A stretch of DNA of 64,000 nt from Ensifer sp. BR816 (GCF_000378985.1 NZ_KB905370.1:5640799-5704798), one strand, 5' to 3'; counted from the first letter of the stretch, positions 1 through 8,042 are shown. Notes: generated from the sequence alone by a model not told the origin. Translations and numbers: made by a program.

Positions 1-35
1 CCAATGGCTTCGAGCACGGACGGATAGACACTCAT
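1..35 (-). CDS. N-terminus of a cysteine-synthase-like PLP enzyme (partial)
   Basis: The complement reads an ATG followed by codons for MSVYPSVLEAI and then runs off the window edge. An SD-like GAGG lies about 9 bases ahead of the ATG. The short peptide fits the N-terminus of the cysteine synthase / CysK family, which usually continues as GNTPL, making cysteine from O-acetylserine and sulfide in the cytoplasm. Only 11 complete codons are visible, so the identity rests on this short stretch and on the good ribosome site. It is transcribed away from the SDR gene, with a 315-base gap between them. Confidence 0.45.
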   Translation of the reverse strand, partial: MSVYPSVLEAI

Positions 36-350
36 GTTGGAAAACCTCACGCTGGACGGAACGAACGCCGGGCCTCAGCCAAGCATTAACCTCGACGAAC
101 GGCAAGCGATAAACATTTGGTTTAAGAGCAGGATCGCCGAAATATTGGCGTGTTTTCGGCTCAGTCTGTTCAACAGGCAAGAAATAGCGTTTCGCCGCTT
201 TCCTGTCGCGGGCAAAAATCGTCTCCGCTGCCAGTTCGGCGCGCGGAAAGCGAAAGGTGCAGGCAGGATTTGCCGTCGGAGAGGCAACCGGCTCGGACGT
301 GCCGAGCCTTTCGGGAAGCGCGGGCTTCCCGATCGACGCGCGAGGACGAA
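36..350. other. Gene-free leader region with two tandem hairpins
   Basis: No convincing gene is seen in this 315-base divergent gap. Just before the SDR start there are two back-to-back perfect stems. One at 290-308 pairs GGCTCGG with CCGAGCC across a 5-base loop. The other at 313-330 pairs GGGAAGC with GCTTCCC across a 4-base loop. The second ends about 20 bases before the ATG at 351. They could be terminator-like or regulatory leader structures of the SDR mRNA; nothing decides between these. Confidence 0.45.
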
Positions 351-1199
351 ATGATGACTGCGTTTACGGCCCGGCCCGATCATGGATGGGCCTGGGTAAC
401 AGGAGCAAGCTCCGGGATAGGGCGCGCCGTTGCGCTGCGACTGGTCGAGGAAGGCTATTCGGTTGTCGTCACGGCGCGCAGCCACGAGAAGCTGGTCGCT
501 CTTCAGCATGAGGCCGAAGGGCCCGGGAAAATCGTCGTGCTGGACGGAGACGTCACCGATCCGCACGACATGGAGCGGCTGCTGACGGCGATCGAGTACG
601 AGCACGGCCGGGTGGCGCTCGCGATCCTTAACGCCGGCGTTGCCATCCCCGTGCGCGGCGACGACCTTCACCTTGAAGCATTCGACAGGAGCTTCGCGGT
701 CAATCTGCATGGCGTCGTCAATTGCCTCGTGCCCCTGGTCGAGCACATGAAGGCGAACGGTCATGGACAGATCGCCATCATGTCGTCGGTGGCGGGCTAT
801 GGCGGCCTGCCGCGGAGCGCGGCCTACGGCGCCACCAAGGCGGCGCTGATCAACATGACCGAGAGCCTGAAATTCGACCTCGACCGGATCGGCATCCGGC
901 TGCAGCTGATCTGTCCCGGCTTCGTCGCGACGCGCGGCACGGTGAACAGCAATTTTCCGCGCCTCGCCCTTGTCAGCGCCGACGAGGCGGCGGCGTGGAT
1001 ATGCCGGGGGCTGAAGTCGAGAGCTTTCGAGATCAACTTTCCGAAACGCTTCACCTACGCCGCCAAATTGCTTCGGCTCCTGCCTTACAGCGCCTATTTC
1101 GCGCTCCTCGACTGGATGTTGGCCGGTCAGGGGCCGCGTGGCGCGGCACCTAGGCCCAAGCAGTCTCCGTCCGGCAAGCGGCCGCGTCAGGCGGTATGA
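351..1199 (+). CDS. Short-chain dehydrogenase/reductase (SDR)
   Basis: A 282-residue classical-type SDR, an NAD(P)(H)-dependent oxidoreductase of unknown substrate. The N-terminal cofactor motif TGASSGIG is at about residues 18-25. The NAG motif (LNAG) follows in mid-protein, and the catalytic pair YxxxK appears as YGATK, preceded by the SSV serine. The C-terminus is longer than the usual 250 residues and is hydrophobic then basic, which could be a membrane-associating tail. The ATG at 351 was chosen because it puts the cofactor motif close to the N-terminus; the upstream in-frame extension is Arg-rich and not SDR-like. The 3' end overlaps the convergent SMR gene by 13 bases. Confidence 0.85.
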   Translation: MMTAFTARPDHGWAWVTGASSGIGRAVALRLVEEGYSVVVTARSHEKLVALQHEAEGPGKIVVLDGDVTDPHDMERLLTAIEYEHGRVALAILNAGVAIPVRGDDLHLEAFDRSFAVNLHGVVNCLVPLVEHMKANGHGQIAIMSSVAGYGGLPRSAAYGATKAALINMTESLKFDLDRIGIRLQLICPGFVATRGTVNSNFPRLALVSADEAAAWICRGLKSRAFEINFPKRFTYAAKLLRLLPYSAYFALLDWMLAGQGPRGAAPRPKQSPSGKRPRQAV

Positions 1200-1513
1200 A
1201 GCACCAGCACTGCGCCGAAGACGAGCATGAGGCCGATCCAGCCGATCGGCTTCAGCTTCTGCCCGAAGAAGAGCCGGCCTGAGATCGCCGTGCCGAAGAT
1301 ACCGGTGCCGCCGAGCACGGCATAGGCGACGGCAAGTTCCATGCCCCTGACGGCTTCAGCGAGCAGGGCGAAGGCCGCGAGCACCAGTAGGATCGAAAGC
1401 AGGCCCCAGCCGCGCTTGGCGAACCCGTTCGACTTCGTCGAGGCGAGGTTCGCCGCGACGTCGAGGATGCCGGCCATTACCGCGAAGCCGAAGGAGAGAC
1501 CGGGCGCGCTCAT
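1187..1513 (-). CDS. SMR-family exporter subunit, MdtI-like
   Basis: A 108-residue protein with four predicted membrane helices, of the small multidrug resistance family. It resembles E. coli MdtI, half of the heteromeric spermidine exporter MdtIJ, through GLLSI...AAFALLAEAVRG, a VAYAV turn and a GWIGL segment. The membrane glutamate usual in helix 1 of this family is replaced by Asp (GILDVAAN, about residue 18). It overlaps the upstream mdtJ-like gene by 4 bases (ATGA), so the two should be translated together as a paired exporter in the inner membrane. The substrate (polyamine or cationic drug) is inferred from family only. Confidence 0.82.
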   Translation of the reverse strand: MSAPGLSFGFAVMAGILDVAANLASTKSNGFAKRGWGLLSILLVLAAFALLAEAVRGMELAVAYAVLGGTGIFGTAISGRLFFGQKLKPIGWIGLMLVFGAVLVLHTA

Positions 1514-1866
1514 GCCATTGCCTCCGCTGCCGTCTCTTCGTCGTCGGACTTGCCGGCGTTGACGAGCAAAATGCCCGCCACCGCCATCGAAAGGCCGAGC
1601 ATCTCACGGCCGGTCAGCACGTGATCGAAGACGAACACGGAGACCAGGGTGATGAGGGCGACCCCGGAGCCTTCCCAGATCGCATAGGCGACGCCGACCG
1701 GGATCGTCTTCACCGCCCTTGCCAGGAGGACGTAGGAGAGGGCGATCGAGGCATACATGATTGCGTGGCCGGTATAGGCACCCGACGCCATGGCTGCCTT
1801 CATGACGGTGAGACCGACCACTTCGGTCGCGATCGCGAGCACCAGGAATAGCCATGCCAAGCGCAT
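1510..1866 (-). CDS. SMR-family exporter subunit, MdtJ-like
   Basis: A 118-residue four-helix inner membrane protein. It keeps the helix 1 glutamate (IATEVVG, about residue 15) and the family signature GVAYAIWEGSG in helix 3, as in E. coli MdtJ. A short acidic tail (SDDEETAAEA) follows helix 4. It is the first gene of a two-gene unit; its stop overlaps the start of the MdtI-like partner by 4 bases. Paired SMR proteins usually work as an obligate heterodimer, here with one Glu and one Asp as the proton-coupled acidic residues. The role in polyamine or cation export is inferred. Confidence 0.85.
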   Translation of the reverse strand: MRLAWLFLVLAIATEVVGLTVMKAAMASGAYTGHAIMYASIALSYVLLARAVKTIPVGVAYAIWEGSGVALITLVSVFVFDHVLTGREMLGLSMAVAGILLVNAGKSDDEETAAEAMA

Positions 1867-1949
1867 GAGGAACCTTCATGAAAAAATCGGTCGAGATGAG
1901 AAACGAAAAGAGCCATTCGGGCGTTTGCCGCGAATGGCTCTTTCGAAAC

Positions 1950-2024
1950 TGGCTCCCCGGGCCGGATTCGAACCGGCGACCTATCGATTAACAGTCGAGT
2001 GCTCTACCGCTGAGCTACCAGGGA
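1950..2024 (-). tRNA. tRNA-Asn (GTT)
   Basis: 75 bases with CCA encoded. The acceptor stem TCCCTGG pairs with CCGGGGA, the anticodon loop CTGTTAATC carries GTT, and the T arm reads GGTTCGAATCC. All four arms fold. It borders the left side of the AT-richer glycosylation cassette region. Confidence 0.97.
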
Positions 2025-2162
2025 TCATCTGCGCCGCAGAAGTGAGGCTGCTAATACAAATGCTTTCTCGATTTGCCAAGCGGTTTTTCAAAAAAAATCG
2101 TCGGCCGCGGTTGCGGGGCTGTGGAGAAAGCACCAACTGTTGGGAAGTTGATTGAAAGAGGC

Positions 2163-2456
2163 ATGATGGCGACCGGCGACAAGAAGAGGTATTTCGGCAT
2201 TGATCCGCAAACGCGTCAAATCGTGCTCGGCAAGTTGCGAATCCCCTTGCCCGACTCGCCGGTCTTGCGCGTCTTGATAGGCTCGTTGCTCGTAGTCTGC
2301 GGCCTGCTCGGTTTTCTGCCGGTTCTCGGCTTCTGGATGGTTCCACTCGGACTTCTGGTCCTCTCGCATGACATTCCGGCGGTGCGGCGAGCGCGTCGCA
2401 AGCTCGCAGTATGGTGGGCCCGCCGGCGTGGGCCGGAGAATTCTTCGGGAAAATAG
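2163..2456 (+). CDS. Small membrane protein, function unknown
   Basis: A 97-residue protein with a polar N-terminus, two adjacent hydrophobic segments (about residues 36-68) and an Arg/Lys-rich cytoplasmic tail (RRARRKLAVWWARRR). The hydrophobic hairpin with a central GFLPVLGFW resembles small PGPGW-type transmembrane proteins, but the match is loose. The ATG at 2163 was chosen because GAAAGAGG sits just ahead of it; the longer in-frame extension upstream is unlike a protein. It lies between tRNA-Asn and the convergent glycosylation cassette. No function can be given. Confidence 0.6.
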   Translation: MMATGDKKRYFGIDPQTRQIVLGKLRIPLPDSPVLRVLIGSLLVVCGLLGFLPVLGFWMVPLGLLVLSHDIPAVRRARRKLAVWWARRRGPENSSGK

Positions 2457-2639
2457 GGAATTGTTTCAAATGTTTTTCAGCTGTGGTCGCACCCGTATCC
2501 AGTAAGGAGCGCGCTCGCTGCGTCGGCCAGTTCATTGCCGTCATCAGCGCAGGGGAGGTGTCTATAGAAATCCGTCGTCATGACGCGCCGTTCGCAAGAT
2601 TGGCAGATCAACAGGAGCGATCGGCGCCTAACGATATTC

Positions 2640-4556
2640 TTAGAAAATCGTTCTGCAATCCCTCGGCTGGGAAGGTTGCCACTTCGCTGACTTGAAGTAG
2701 GACGTGAATCTTTCGATCGAGGGGCCCTTGGTGTAATTGGCGAAGAAAGCGCCAAACGCCCGATCTTCGGAGAGAAAACTGATTGGTTCGAGACCGCTCG
2801 CCTTGGAACGCTCGAGGTTGTCCACGATGATTATATCTGGAGGGTTGCAATTGAGGTCGAAGACTGTCTGGCTGCGCACGAGAACGGCCATTTCCGTCAG
2901 CTTCGGAGATAGTTCGCCACTCTTTTCGATGTCTTGGCTGAATGCTGTTAGCATCCAGAGGGCAAAATGGCGCGACGGCCACATATAACCCCAATCATCG
3001 ACCATGGGCCATATTCTGCTCGGGTTTGCGGTGATCATCATCACCACGCTTCCACGACGCACGGGTTGCAGCAACTGGGAGACGGCCCCTTCGGCGGAAT
3101 TCCTATATGGGCCGATAAAGGCGAACATTGCCAGCGGCACAGACATGGTAAAAACGAGAGCAACATTTCGGAAAACGCTGACCCGGGAGCGATGAGGCTC
3201 CAACAACGCGGCGAGGGCTATGACGAGCATGCCGGTTGCTGGAATGGCGTGGTACCGCCAGCCCTTTTGCTGTGCAAAATAGGAAAGTGCAAATCCCATG
3301 GCAGATAGCACTGCGGCGACGCTGCAGGAGTTACGTTGCGGCCAAGGGGCAAAAAACACTGCCAATGCAAGTGCCCACCACAAAACGGCTGGCTTTAGTA
3401 ACACTACAATCCAGCACGATTCATAGCCGAAGTATGCGTTCGTCAGCATAGGGACGATGGTTTGCAGGTAGTTTGGCGCCAGCGTCACCACAGCTATAGC
3501 GTAGAGGATTGCCGCGGCACCCATGGCAATAGCCTCCGGTCTCAACGGCCGCCATTTTCTCCCGGTTTTCGCCAACAGCCACAGCTCCAGAAGAATGGGT
3601 ACAAGCGCAAAGTAGTGCTTCAGAGCCAACCCTATGGTGGCGAAACATCCGACGAGGAGGGCCAGAGGCCAATCCGGTTTCCGGCCATCCGCTCGGCGAG
3701 CAATAAGGACGGTGTATGGAACTGCCGCGATCAGTGCGAGATGCTCGCGCTGCGCGAAATCCGATACCCCAATCAGCGTTACTGCGAGAAATGAGGCGAC
3801 CAAAAGGAGTGCCCGGCGGTAAGGTGCCCAATCCGTCAACAGCCGGCCAAGAAGGGCGATGGCGAAAGCAAGGTAACCGAAGACGGCGGTTACAATTGCC
3901 GTTTTCGCGCTCACGCCGAGCTTCACAGCGACCCACTCGATGGGAAGCGCCATCCAAAACCAGAGAGGGGGATTAAGTTCCAGAATGTCTTTGTAGAGAG
4001 TTGCTCCGCCGAGCATCTGGCGGGCAATCCACATCTGCCAAATCACGTCGTGCGATACGGGGATGTTCCACAGCAACACATATGCAGCGACAAGAGCCGT
4101 GAGCATGGCAAGCTCTGGCCAGTTGTCTCTCGCGGACGGGCTGCGCGGCTTGTCTTGCCCGAAAACAAACCGGGCCGCTCCGAGATAGAACAGGATAGCA
4201 TAGGCCGAGATACCGGAAAGATGCACGAGTGGATTGTCCACGAAACCCAGTTGCCGGGCGGCGAGCACGATCCCTAGGTTAACGCCGAAGCAGACCAGGA
4301 ACACGGCAAAGTATCGCGCAAACGCGGCAGGCGAAGCGGACGCGCGAAAGGTCCAGCGGCTATTAAGGGCGAAGCTCATAATCAGTCCTGAAATATAGCC
4401 GAGAGCGTTGGCCATCATATCGCCGAGCCCGGCAAACAGACCGGCCAGGATGACTGCGTAGCCGAAACCTGTATTCAACAGCCCAACCACGACAAAGCGA
4501 AAAGCCTGCAGGCGTTCAGCCGCGCCTGATGGCATGGGCGTAGTATTGTGCACCAA
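2640..4556 (-). CDS. GtrA-like flippase fused to GT-C glycosyltransferase
   Basis: A 638-residue polytopic membrane protein made of two parts. Residues 17-135 match the GtrA family (FVVVGLLNTGFGY start, four helices, ending ARFVFGQ), which is linked to flipping polyprenyl-phosphate sugars. From about 145 it is a GT-C membrane glycosyltransferase of the dolichyl-phosphate-mannose/ArnT type, with the first-loop acidic residue (SHD, 168-170) and the LYKDILELNPPL segment at 187-198, then about ten helices and a soluble C-terminus. In gtr systems flippase and final transferase are normally separate proteins, so this is a fusion of GtrA with a GtrC-like enzyme. The gene overlaps the preceding methyltransferase by 41 bases. 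Start could also be Met8. Base composition is more AT-rich than neighbours. Confidence 0.82.
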   Translation of the reverse strand: MVHNTTPMPSGAAERLQAFRFVVVGLLNTGFGYAVILAGLFAGLGDMMANALGYISGLIMSFALNSRWTFRASASPAAFARYFAVFLVCFGVNLGIVLAARQLGFVDNPLVHLSGISAYAILFYLGAARFVFGQDKPRSPSARDNWPELAMLTALVAAYVLLWNIPVSHDVIWQMWIARQMLGGATLYKDILELNPPLWFWMALPIEWVAVKLGVSAKTAIVTAVFGYLAFAIALLGRLLTDWAPYRRALLLVASFLAVTLIGVSDFAQREHLALIAAVPYTVLIARRADGRKPDWPLALLVGCFATIGLALKHYFALVPILLELWLLAKTGRKWRPLRPEAIAMGAAAILYAIAVVTLAPNYLQTIVPMLTNAYFGYESCWIVVLLKPAVLWWALALAVFFAPWPQRNSCSVAAVLSAMGFALSYFAQQKGWRYHAIPATGMLVIALAALLEPHRSRVSVFRNVALVFTMSVPLAMFAFIGPYRNSAEGAVSQLLQPVRRGSVVMMITANPSRIWPMVDDWGYMWPSRHFALWMLTAFSQDIEKSGELSPKLTEMAVLVRSQTVFDLNCNPPDIIIVDNLERSKASGLEPISFLSEDRAFGAFFANYTKGPSIERFTSYFKSAKWQPSQPRDCRTIF

Positions 4557-5214
4557 GAGGAATTCCCCGAAGCATGGGCTCCAGTGCCCTTAGGGCGCCA
4601 AGGAACCGCGGAAAAAAGATGCGATAAGTAATCCAGCAGTCCGGCAGCCCGGCATCGCGCAGGCGGGCTTTCATACCACTGGCCGATATCAGAACAGCGC
4701 TTTCGTCGAAGGGGCAGTCACGAACTGCCTTCCTTGTCAAAGGGTTGAGCGGGTTGTGCTCGAACACAAAGAGACTGGCCCCTCGGCTCATCACGCGGCG
4801 GATTTCTGCCAGCAAAGGTACGTGGAGCCCGCCCGGTATGTGGTGGAAAACGCAAGCCGCGAAAACGAGATCGAACGCACCATCCTCGAACGGAATTTGG
4901 CCGCCGTCGAAGTGGTGGAAATTTCCCTGTCCCGGATGACGCGCACGCGCTATGTCCAGGGACCTCGCAGAGGGATCAAGGAGAACGATCTCTGCTGTGG
5001 GAAACGCCATCCTCATGGGGCCTAGCGAATTGCCCACCCCAGCTCCAAAGTCCAAAATGCGCCGGGGCATAGCCCCAGCGGCCGCAAGCGTCGCAGCTAC
5101 ATCGTCGACCTTGTACTGATGAAAGTACTCGGGCGCTTCGCCACTTAAGCGTATGCTGGCTGCGTGCTGCTGATAGTACTCGTCGGCAAAGCGATCGAAT
5201 TCCGCCTCATCCAT
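4516..5214 (-). CDS. Class I SAM-dependent methyltransferase
   Basis: A 232-residue methyltransferase. The SAM-binding motif I is ILDFGAGVGNS (about residues 51-61), with the acidic end of strand 2 in VLLDPSA, and motif FAACVFHHIPGG typical of the Methyltransf_11/12 families. The ATG at 5214 is chosen because it overlaps the GT2 stop by 8 bases and begins a natural helix (MDEAEFDRFADEYY); the longer upstream reading is the GT2 gene in another frame. Sitting between two glycosyltransferases, it probably methylates a sugar or lipid-linked intermediate; this is inference from context. Confidence 0.85.
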   Translation of the reverse strand: MDEAEFDRFADEYYQQHAASIRLSGEAPEYFHQYKVDDVAATLAAAGAMPRRILDFGAGVGNSLGPMRMAFPTAEIVLLDPSARSLDIARARHPGQGNFHHFDGGQIPFEDGAFDLVFAACVFHHIPGGLHVPLLAEIRRVMSRGASLFVFEHNPLNPLTRKAVRDCPFDESAVLISASGMKARLRDAGLPDCWITYRIFFPRFLGALRALEPMLRGIPLGAQYYAHAIRRG

Positions 5215-6223
5215 GTGCAGGTCCCTTCTGCGTGTCCTGCCAGTGACCATGCCCGGTTTCGATTCTTGTCCGGGATACGATTTCGCTAATGATGAACAAC
5301 GGTCGCCGTTTTGCTTCCATATACATTCGGCCGAGGTATTCACCGAAGATGCCCAGCACCAGCAATTGAACGCTGCCCAGTATGAGCATGATAGAAGCAA
5401 GGCTGGTCCAGCCCGGCAACACCTGGCCGAGGCCCCACGCGACCAGCGTGTAGACCAGCGTAGCCATACCGAGCAGGCCGAAGGCGAGGCCGAAATGAGA
5501 TGCGAACCGCAGCGGTGCGACAGAAAAGCTGGTCATTGCATCGATTGCTAAGATCAACATCTTCCGCAGTGGGTAGTGGGTTTTCCCCGCAAACCGACTG
5601 TGCCGCCGATAGGGGAACGCACACTGCCGGAGTCCAATCCAGCTAACCATCCCGCGAATGAACCGGTAGCGCTCCGGCATTGCGTTCAGATGATTGAGGG
5701 TTCGCCTGTTCATCAGGCGAAAATCGCCCGTGTTCGCAGGGATTCCGACGCTAGAGAGACGGCCGAGGAGACGGTAGAACAACGATGCTGTTGCGAGCTT
5801 GAACCAGCTCTCCCCATCTCGTTCCTCGCGCAGTCCGTAGACGACATCATACCCTTCGTCCATTTTCGCCATCATCGGGCCCAATAGTTCGGGCGGGTCC
5901 TGAAGGTCGGCATCGAGAATGAGAATCCTGGCGCCGCGGCAAAGCTCGAGCCCGGCGCTCAAGGCAATCTGGTGACCGTAGTTTCGGGCAAGATCGATCC
6001 CAACGACATGATGGTCGGCATCGGCCAGGGCAAATATCCTCGCGCAAGTGGCATCTGAGGAACCATCGTTAATCAGCACGATTTCGTAGGTCTGACCTTG
6101 CTGCTCGCATGCCGTCGATACTCGGCGATAGAGCTCATCGATGCCAGCGTCTTCGTTGTAGCATGGCACCACCACCGAAAGCGCTAAATCGAGCCCATCT
6201 GCAATATGTACGATCGACGCCAT
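5207..6223 (-). CDS. GT2 polyprenyl-phosphate glycosyltransferase (GtrB-like)
   Basis: A 338-residue family 2 glycosyltransferase of the GtrB/DPM type. It has SVVVPCYNED, NDGSSDAT and the metal/nucleotide motif DADLQDPPE (about residues 103-111), then two C-terminal membrane helices (about 232-252 and 266-290) and the typical GEYLGRMYMEAKRRP ending. This family loads a sugar onto undecaprenyl phosphate at the cytoplasmic face. It is the first gene of the cassette, with the methyltransferase and the GtrA-GT-C fusion following by overlap, so the three likely make, modify, flip and transfer a sugar onto an envelope polymer. The nature of the sugar is not visible. Confidence 0.88.
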   Translation of the reverse strand: MASIVHIADGLDLALSVVVPCYNEDAGIDELYRRVSTACEQQGQTYEIVLINDGSSDATCARIFALADADHHVVGIDLARNYGHQIALSAGLELCRGARILILDADLQDPPELLGPMMAKMDEGYDVVYGLREERDGESWFKLATASLFYRLLGRLSSVGIPANTGDFRLMNRRTLNHLNAMPERYRFIRGMVSWIGLRQCAFPYRRHSRFAGKTHYPLRKMLILAIDAMTSFSVAPLRFASHFGLAFGLLGMATLVYTLVAWGLGQVLPGWTSLASIMLILGSVQLLVLGIFGEYLGRMYMEAKRRPLFIISEIVSRTRIETGHGHWQDTQKGPAHG

Positions 6224-6527
6224 TGCCGTCCCCTACGCAATACAACCGAGAGCGCGTAGGGTGGCACAGCGCAGGTTGCAGTCAAGGATTAGGCCCGCTG
6301 CCCAAACGGGCTACTAAAGCGAGTGTTGCACAAGCGTTGCTGCCTAACGCCCGAGGCGCGCAACCCACGACGACGCTGGGCATTATGGTCATGTCGCATG
6401 GAGTCGCCGCTCTTCTGCTGTATCCATCGAAAATCAACGGAATTCGTTACAGCACGGCGCGACGTGGTTAATCGAAAAGCAGCGAATCGAAAGCTGCTAG
6501 CGCCTTGAAATCATGCAAGAAAGATAT
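6224..6527. other. Gene-free stretch upstream of glycosylation cassette
   Basis: This 304-base gap lies between the GT2 start and the 3' end of tRNA-Cys. Short open frames here do not look like proteins. It should hold the promoter of the cassette. A weak hairpin (GCCCG...CGGGC around 6290-6315) is the only structure noticed. No att-like repeat of the tRNA 3' end was found by eye. Confidence 0.4.
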
Positions 6528-6601
6528 TGGAGGCCTCGCCCGGAATTGAACCGGGGTACAAGGATTTGCAGTCCTCTGCGTCACCACTCCGCCACGAGGC
6601 C
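6528..6601 (-). tRNA. tRNA-Cys (GCA)
   Basis: 74 bases including encoded CCA. The acceptor stem GGCCTCG pairs with CGAGGCC, the anticodon loop CTGCAAATC carries GCA, and the T arm reads GGTTCAATTCC. It flanks the right side of the AT-richer cassette. Confidence 0.97.
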
Positions 6602-6939
6602 TCTCGTGCTCGGAAAATCGAGCGATGGCGGGCGTTTAAAACGAATCCATGAGGAGTGCAAGAGGAACAGATCGAAAAAGGGCATCCGTGATGCGGCTTT
6701 TGAACAGCATGGCGGCTGGGAACCTTTAGTCGGCGGCCATCTCGAAGTCCCGTGGAACTGAGGTGACGGAAACAGTCGACTCCGGGTATCATCCGCCTTT
6801 ACGGAATTAAAGTGGCGAGGGAGGCGTGGCTCCTTCTGTCGATGCGGAAGGCAATGCTACCGCTCGGAAGCTGAGAAGATTTCGCAACCCCGGCATGCCT
6901 GCTGCAAGGCAAACGCCTGCCTACACGCTAGAAGCGCGT
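6602..6939. other. Gene-free stretch between tRNA-Cys and lexA
   Basis: 338 bases between the 5' end of tRNA-Cys and the 3' end of lexA. It must contain the tRNA-Cys promoter and the end of the lexA transcript. No credible gene, strong terminator or repeat was seen. Confidence 0.4.
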
Positions 6940-7650
6940 TTAATGGTAGCGTCGGATCAGGCCGATAAGCTTGCCCTGGATCTTCACCCGGTCGGGGCCG
7001 AATATTCGCGTTTCGTAAGCCGGATTCGCCGCCTCGAGTGCGATCGATGCGCCTTTGCGGCGGAATCGCTTCAAGGTTGCTTCCTCGTCGTCTATCAGCG
7101 CGACGACGATGTCTCCCGGGCTGGCGCTGCTCGTGTTTCGGATGATCACGGTATCGCCGTCGAGAATGCCCGCGTCGATCATTGAATCGCCCTTGATTTC
7201 GAGCGCGTAATGCTCGCCACTGCCGATCATCTCCAGCGGTACGGAAATTTCGTGCGTATTGTTCTGGATGGCCGAAATCGGCACGCCCGCGGCGATCCGC
7301 CCCATGACTGGCACGGTCATGGACGCGCTCTCGACAGTCGCTGGTGCCGGCTTCGGCGCGGCGGGCGGCTTGCCCAGGCTGCCCTCGATGACGCTCGGCG
7401 AAAAGCCCCGGCGGGGCTGGGAAGCGCTCGAATAGGCTTCCGGCAGCTTGATGACTTCCAGCGCACGGGCCCGATTGGGAAGCCGGCGAATGAAACCACG
7501 TTCCTCGAGCGCCGTGATCAACCGGTGGATGCCCGACTTCGACGCAAGGTCGAGCGCATCCTTCATCTCGTCGAACGACGGCGGGACCCCGGATTCCTTC
7601 ATCCGTTCATGAATGAACAGAAGCAATTCCTGTTGCTTGCGGGTCAGCAT
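6940..7650 (-). CDS. lexA: LexA SOS repressor / autoprotease
   Basis: A 236-residue LexA. The N-terminal winged helix ([17 protein letters not shown]) is followed by a long Pro/Ala linker, the self-cleavage site Ala121-Gly122 in RIAAG, catalytic Ser156 (GDSM) and Lys194 (TLKRF), and the usual IGLIRRYH ending. It represses DNA-damage genes and is cleaved with RecA. The ATG at 7650 is preferred over one at 7704: the upstream ATG lies inside the LexA operator, and known LexA proteins begin with the LTxRQ helix. Autoregulation is supported by the operator at 7698-7712. The linker is longer than in E. coli LexA, as is common in alphaproteobacteria. Confidence 0.97.
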   Translation of the reverse strand: MLTRKQQELLLFIHERMKESGVPPSFDEMKDALDLASKSGIHRLITALEERGFIRRLPNRARALEVIKLPEAYSSASQPRRGFSPSVIEGSLGKPPAAPKPAPATVESASMTVPVMGRIAAGVPISAIQNNTHEISVPLEMIGSGEHYALEIKGDSMIDAGILDGDTVIIRNTSSASPGDIVVALIDDEEATLKRFRRKGASIALEAANPAYETRIFGPDRVKIQGKLIGLIRRYH

Positions 7651-7697
7651 GCGCTTCACTCCAGAATCGCGAAACAAATCAAGAACAGAAACTATCC

Positions 7698-7712
7698 GTT
7701 CCATATGTGTTC
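7698..7712 (-). promoter_or_regulatory. LexA box (SOS operator) of lexA
   Basis: The sequence is GTTC, seven bases (CATATGT), GTTC, an exact match to the direct-repeat SOS box GTTC-N7-GTTC known for LexA of alphaproteobacteria. It lies 48 bases upstream of the chosen lexA start, as expected for autorepression. A weaker AAAC-N7-GAAC copy sits just downstream near 7671-7685. Confidence 0.88.
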
Positions 7713-7874
7713 CGCAAGCACTTAATATTCCGTGAACTCCAGCCGGGCTTTGCCGCGTCGCGGCAATGACGGCACGCGCCGATGTCGAACCGGGGCCGGG
7801 GAAAAGGCACAGGTCACGCGCGCGTAGTGTCGCGGCGTTCCGCGAAGCCTGCGTGCCGGACTGACGGGCGCTTC

Positions 7875-8042
7875 TTAGTAGGGGAGGCGCAGCCCACCGG
7901 GACTAAGAACATCGAAATCGGGTTCGGGATAGGGGCCGTACCACTGGGTGTAGGTTGTGTTGCCGGTCGCGCCCGTGGTGGCGCATCCTGAAAGCGTGAG
8001 AAGCGTAATTGCAGTGACGGCGATCAGTGATTTGAGAGGCAT
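7875..8042 (-). CDS. Tiny lipoprotein, WYGP family (copy 1)
   Basis: A 55-residue protein. The signal segment ([15 protein letters not shown]) ends in the lipobox LSGC, with Cys20 as the expected lipidated residue, so the mature protein is only 36 residues in an envelope leaflet. The mature part contains GNTTY, QWYGP and PGG and ends in Tyr. It is a clear paralogue of the 54-residue protein at 61430-61594, sharing MPLK, LSGCA, GNTTY, QWYGP, PDF and PGG in order. GTGGGGA precedes the start. It follows the divergent side of lexA with no operon partner. No function is known to me. Confidence 0.8.
   Translation of the reverse strand: MPLKSLIAVTAITLLTLSGCATTGATGNTTYTQWYGPYPEPDFDVLSPGGLRLPY

Noticed and set aside
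2477..2755. Frames in the gap between the small membrane gene and the GtrA fusion
   Set aside because: They overlap the end of the fusion gene in a different frame and look random.
6109..6508. Plus-strand frames between the GT2 gene and tRNA-Cys
   Set aside because: They partly oppose the GT2 gene, show no domain or ribosome site and have untypical residue content.
1950..6601. att-site duplication of tRNA-Asn or tRNA-Cys 3' ends as island borders
   Set aside because: I looked by eye for copies of the T-arm and 3' ends of either tRNA within the cassette and found none, and there is no integrase.
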